Source: Comamonadaceae bacterium
GTDB taxonomy: Bacteria; Pseudomonadota; Gammaproteobacteria; Burkholderiales; Burkholderiaceae_C
Direction of reading: 5' to 3'
NCBI GenBank assembly: GCA_027485235.1
Contig: JAIXRJ010000037.1
Span: 1-64,000, forward strand
Length of the DNA: 64,000 nt
Part shown: positions 61,624-64,000 of the stretch, one piece after another
How the letters are laid out: every line of letters begins with the position of its first letter
How positions within the stretch are numbered: position 1 is the first letter of the stretch
The notes under the pieces: model-generated
What the model saw: the letters and a program-made list of their open reading frames with translations, nothing else
The model's database searches: none
Told to the model about the DNA's origin: nothing
Translations under genes and position numbers: made by a program

Positions 61624-62664
61624 ATGAGCTTTCAGATTTCCGTGCAGCCCAGTGGCCGCAGCTTCACCGCCGACACCCACGAAACCCTGCTGGCCGCCGG
61701 CATTCGCCAAGGCATCGGCCTGCCCTATGGCTGCAAGGACGGCGCCTGTGGTTCGTGCAAGTGCAAAAAGATATCGGGCACGGTGGTGCATGCCCCGCAC
61801 CAAGACAAAGCCCTGTCAGCGGATGAAGAGGCCCAAGGCCTGGTGCTGACCTGTTGCGCCACCGCCCAAAGCGATGTGGTGCTCGAATCGAAACAAGTGA
61901 CCGCTGAAGGGGGCTTGCCCGTCAAGAAGATGCCGGTGCGTGTGGTGAGCCTGGAGAAAAAATCGCACGATGTGATCGTACTGAAACTCCAGTTGCCCGC
62001 CAACGATGTGATGAAGTTCCACGCCGGTCAGTACATCGAATTTTTGCTGCGCGATGGTTCGCGCCGCAGCTACAGCATGGCCAATGCGCCCCACACCTTG
62101 GAGGTGGCACCGCCCACGGTGGAACTGCACATCCGCCACATGCCCGGCGGCAAATTCACCGACCCGGTGTTCAGCACCATGAAAGAAAAAGACATCCTGC
62201 GTGCCGAAGGCCCGTACGGCAGTTTTTATTTGCGCGAAGACAGCAACAAGCCCATGGTGCTGCTGGCTTCGGGCACCGGTTTTGCCCCCATCAAGGCGCT
62301 GATTGAGCACATGCAGCACCGCGGCATCACCCGCCCCGCCACGCTGTACTGGGGCGGTCGCCGTCCGGCCGACCTGTACATGGCCGATTGGGTGGAGGCG
62401 CGTTTGGCCGAGATGCCCAACCTGAAATATGCACCCGTGATCTCGAACGCCGAGGCCGAAGACCACTGGACAGGCCGCACCGGCTTTGTGCACCAGGCCG
62501 TGTTGCAAGACTTCCCCGATTTGTCGGGCCATCAGGTCTATGCCTGCGGTGCACCCATCGTGGTGGACTCGGCCAAGCGTGACTATGTGGCGCAAGGCGG
62601 CTTGCCCGAAGAAGAGTTCTATGCTGACTCATTCACCTCCGAAGCGGACAAGGCCAAGGCCTGA
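61624..62664 (+). CDS. 2Fe-2S ferredoxin/FAD/NAD(P)H reductase (CDP-6-deoxy-delta-3,4-glucoseen reductase-like)
   Basis: A 346-residue electron-transfer protein. The N-terminal plant-type ferredoxin domain has CKDGACGSCKCKK and a later Cys in LTCCATAQ. An FAD domain (RSYSMANAP) and an NAD domain (LLASGTGFAPIKALIEHM) follow. In Burkholderiales such proteins are often annotated as AscD-like, but they serve various oxygenases or reductases; the partner is unknown. It is followed 22 bases later by a TTT binding protein. Confidence 0.88.
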   Translation: MSFQISVQPSGRSFTADTHETLLAAGIRQGIGLPYGCKDGACGSCKCKKISGTVVHAPHQDKALSADEEAQGLVLTCCATAQSDVVLESKQVTAEGGLPVKKMPVRVVSLEKKSHDVIVLKLQLPANDVMKFHAGQYIEFLLRDGSRRSYSMANAPHTLEVAPPTVELHIRHMPGGKFTDPVFSTMKEKDILRAEGPYGSFYLREDSNKPMVLLASGTGFAPIKALIEHMQHRGITRPATLYWGGRRPADLYMADWVEARLAEMPNLKYAPVISNAEAEDHWTGRTGFVHQAVLQDFPDLSGHQVYACGAPIVVDSAKRDYVAQGGLPEEEFYADSFTSEADKAKA

Positions 62665-62686
62665 AAACTTCTTTCTGGAGCCCCTG

Positions 62687-63652
62687 ATGAATGTGATCAA
62701 CCGCCGCCAGTTTGCCGCCGCTTCACTCGCCCTCAGCGCCCCTGCATGGGCGCAAGGCAAGCCGATCCGCATCATCGTGCCCTATGCCGCCGGTGGCCCC
62801 ATAGACGTCACGGCGCGGGCCTTGGCCGAGCGCTTGAAAGACAGCCTGGGCACCGTCATCATTGAAAACCGACCCGGCGCGGGTGGCAATCTGGGTGCTG
62901 ACTTGGTGGCCAAGGCCGCGCCCGATGGCTTGACGATCGGCATCGCGGCCACCGCCACCCACGCCATCAACCCCTGGCTGTTTGCCAAGATGCCTTACGA
63001 CGCCAGCCGCGACTTTGCGCCCATCACACAAATGCTGCGCGTGCCCAATGTGTTGGTGATGAACGCCGAAACCGCCCAGCGCCTGAAGATCAACACCCTG
63101 GCCGATTTGGTGGCCTACGCCAAAGCCAACCCCGCCAAGTTGAACTTTGGCTCCGGTGGCAACGGCAGTGCAGGTCACTTGGCGGGCGAGATGTTCAAGC
63201 GGGCCGCTGGCATTTTTGCGGTGCACATTCCCTACAACGGTGGCAACCCCGCGCAACTGGCTTTGTTGTCGGGTCAGGTCGACTTCAACTTTGACAACCT
63301 GGCCACGGCTGCCTCGAACATCAAGGCAGGCCGCCTCAAGGCGCTGGCCGTGACCACGGCCCAGCGCAGCAACGCCCTGCCCGATCTTCCGAGCATGAGC
63401 GAGACGCTGAAAGACTTTTCGATCGACACTTGGTGGGGTCTGGTGGCGCCTGCGGCCACACCCCGCGACGTGGTGGACCGTTTGAACAAGGCTTTTGTGG
63501 CCGCGCTGCAGGCTCCTGAGACCCAAACACGCTTTGCACAACTGATGGCCGAACCGGTGGGCAACACGCCCGAGCAGTTTGGGGCTTTCATGAAGACGGA
63601 ACTGGCGCGCTATGAAAGCGTGGTCAAGGCCAGCGGCGCACGGGTGGACTGA
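62687..63652 (+). CDS. Tripartite tricarboxylate transporter substrate-binding protein (Bug family)
   Basis: A 321-residue periplasmic binding protein with a short signal (NRRQFAAASLALSAPAWAQ, cleavage after AWA) and the Bug hallmark IRIIVPYAAGGPIDVTARALAE. The mid-domain GSGGNGSAGHLAGEMFK is typical. Bug proteins are strongly expanded in Burkholderiales. The ligand is not predictable. A bidirectional terminator follows. Confidence 0.92.
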   Translation: MNVINRRQFAAASLALSAPAWAQGKPIRIIVPYAAGGPIDVTARALAERLKDSLGTVIIENRPGAGGNLGADLVAKAAPDGLTIGIAATATHAINPWLFAKMPYDASRDFAPITQMLRVPNVLVMNAETAQRLKINTLADLVAYAKANPAKLNFGSGGNGSAGHLAGEMFKRAAGIFAVHIPYNGGNPAQLALLSGQVDFNFDNLATAASNIKAGRLKALAVTTAQRSNALPDLPSMSETLKDFSIDTWWGLVAPAATPRDVVDRLNKAFVAALQAPETQTRFAQLMAEPVGNTPEQFGAFMKTELARYESVVKASGARVD

Positions 63653-63671
63653 AAACGATCCGACGCTGAAT

Positions 63672-63701
63672 GCAAAAAGCCCGGCATGCCGGGCTTTTTG
63701 C
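63672..63701. terminator. Bidirectional Rho-independent terminator
   Basis: AAAAAGCCCGGC-AT-GCCGGGCTTTTT: a perfect GC-rich seven-base stem flanked by A- and T-runs, between the convergent Bug-family gene and livF. It works on either strand. Confidence 0.9.
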
Positions 63702-63716
63702 TGTGCGGGTGATGAC

Positions 63717-64000
<284 letters not shown>

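Overview
The window is most of a photosynthesis gene cluster (PGC) from an aerobic anoxygenic or purple phototrophic betaproteobacterium. Comamonadaceae-like relatives (Limnohabitans, Rhodoferax) fit best. The evidence is a puf operon with a tetraheme PufC, the aerobic cyclase acsF and no bchE, a complete spheroidenone-type carotenoid set (crtE, B, I, C, D, F, A), a HiPIP gene, and flanking genes typical of Burkholderiales (a Bug-type TTT binding protein and LivF). No rRNA, tRNA, insertion sequence or CRISPR array was seen. The taxon is inferred from gene content only.

Layout. 1-137 is the end of hemE. 241-567 (-) is a HiPIP electron carrier with a clear terminator. 882-7893 (+) is a complete ccmABCDEFGHI cytochrome c maturation operon. 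7928-8245 (+) is an internally deleted light-dependent protochlorophyllide reductase (LPOR) relic. 8266-11074 (-) holds bciA and an ABC exporter. 11176-15146 (-) is bchG-bch2-bchP-tspO. 15209-18349 (-) is dxs-hemA. 18682-21645 (+) is bchI-bchD. 21657-40038 (-) is one very tightly packed run: bchF-N-B-H-L-M-lhaA-puhABC-acsF-puhE-crtI-crtB, followed by three extra genes (a small membrane protein, a DUF2269-like protein and an SDR). 40187-43546 (+) is the regulator block: an AerR/PpaA-like B12-binding protein, PpsR, and a second B12-binding protein. 43562-57650 (-) is the second superoperon: crtE-crtF-bchC-bchX-bchY-bchZ-pufB-orf74-pufA-L-M-C-crtA-D-C. 58028-58978 (-) is an alpha/beta hydrolase, divergent from a second bchC at 59125-60075 (+). 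From 60201 on, the visibly GC-richer housekeeping chromosome resumes (S4-domain protein, epimerase, flavodoxin-type reductase, TTT binding protein, livF).

How it works together. hemA and dxs feed tetrapyrrole and isoprenoid precursors. BchHDI, BchM, AcsF, BciA, BchLNB, BchF, BchXYZ, BchC, BchG and BchP make bacteriochlorophyll a. The crt genes make spheroidenone-type carotenoids. puf and puh encode the reaction centre and LH1, assembled with LhaA, PuhB, PuhC and PuhE. Ccm matures the PufC hemes, and HiPIP can re-reduce them. TGT-N12-ACA palindromes, or one-base variants, typical of PpsR/CrtJ sit in front of bchG, dxs, bchI, bchF/aerR, bchC, crtE and the second bchC, so most operons in the window look like one PpsR regulon.

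The most unusual items are the LPOR deletion relic beside an intact DPOR system, an unrecognised single-helix protein gene inserted between pufB and pufA, two bchC paralogs, two B12-binding regulators flanking ppsR, a crtC gene with no ordinary start codon near its conserved N-terminus, and competing hairpins between pufC and crtA.
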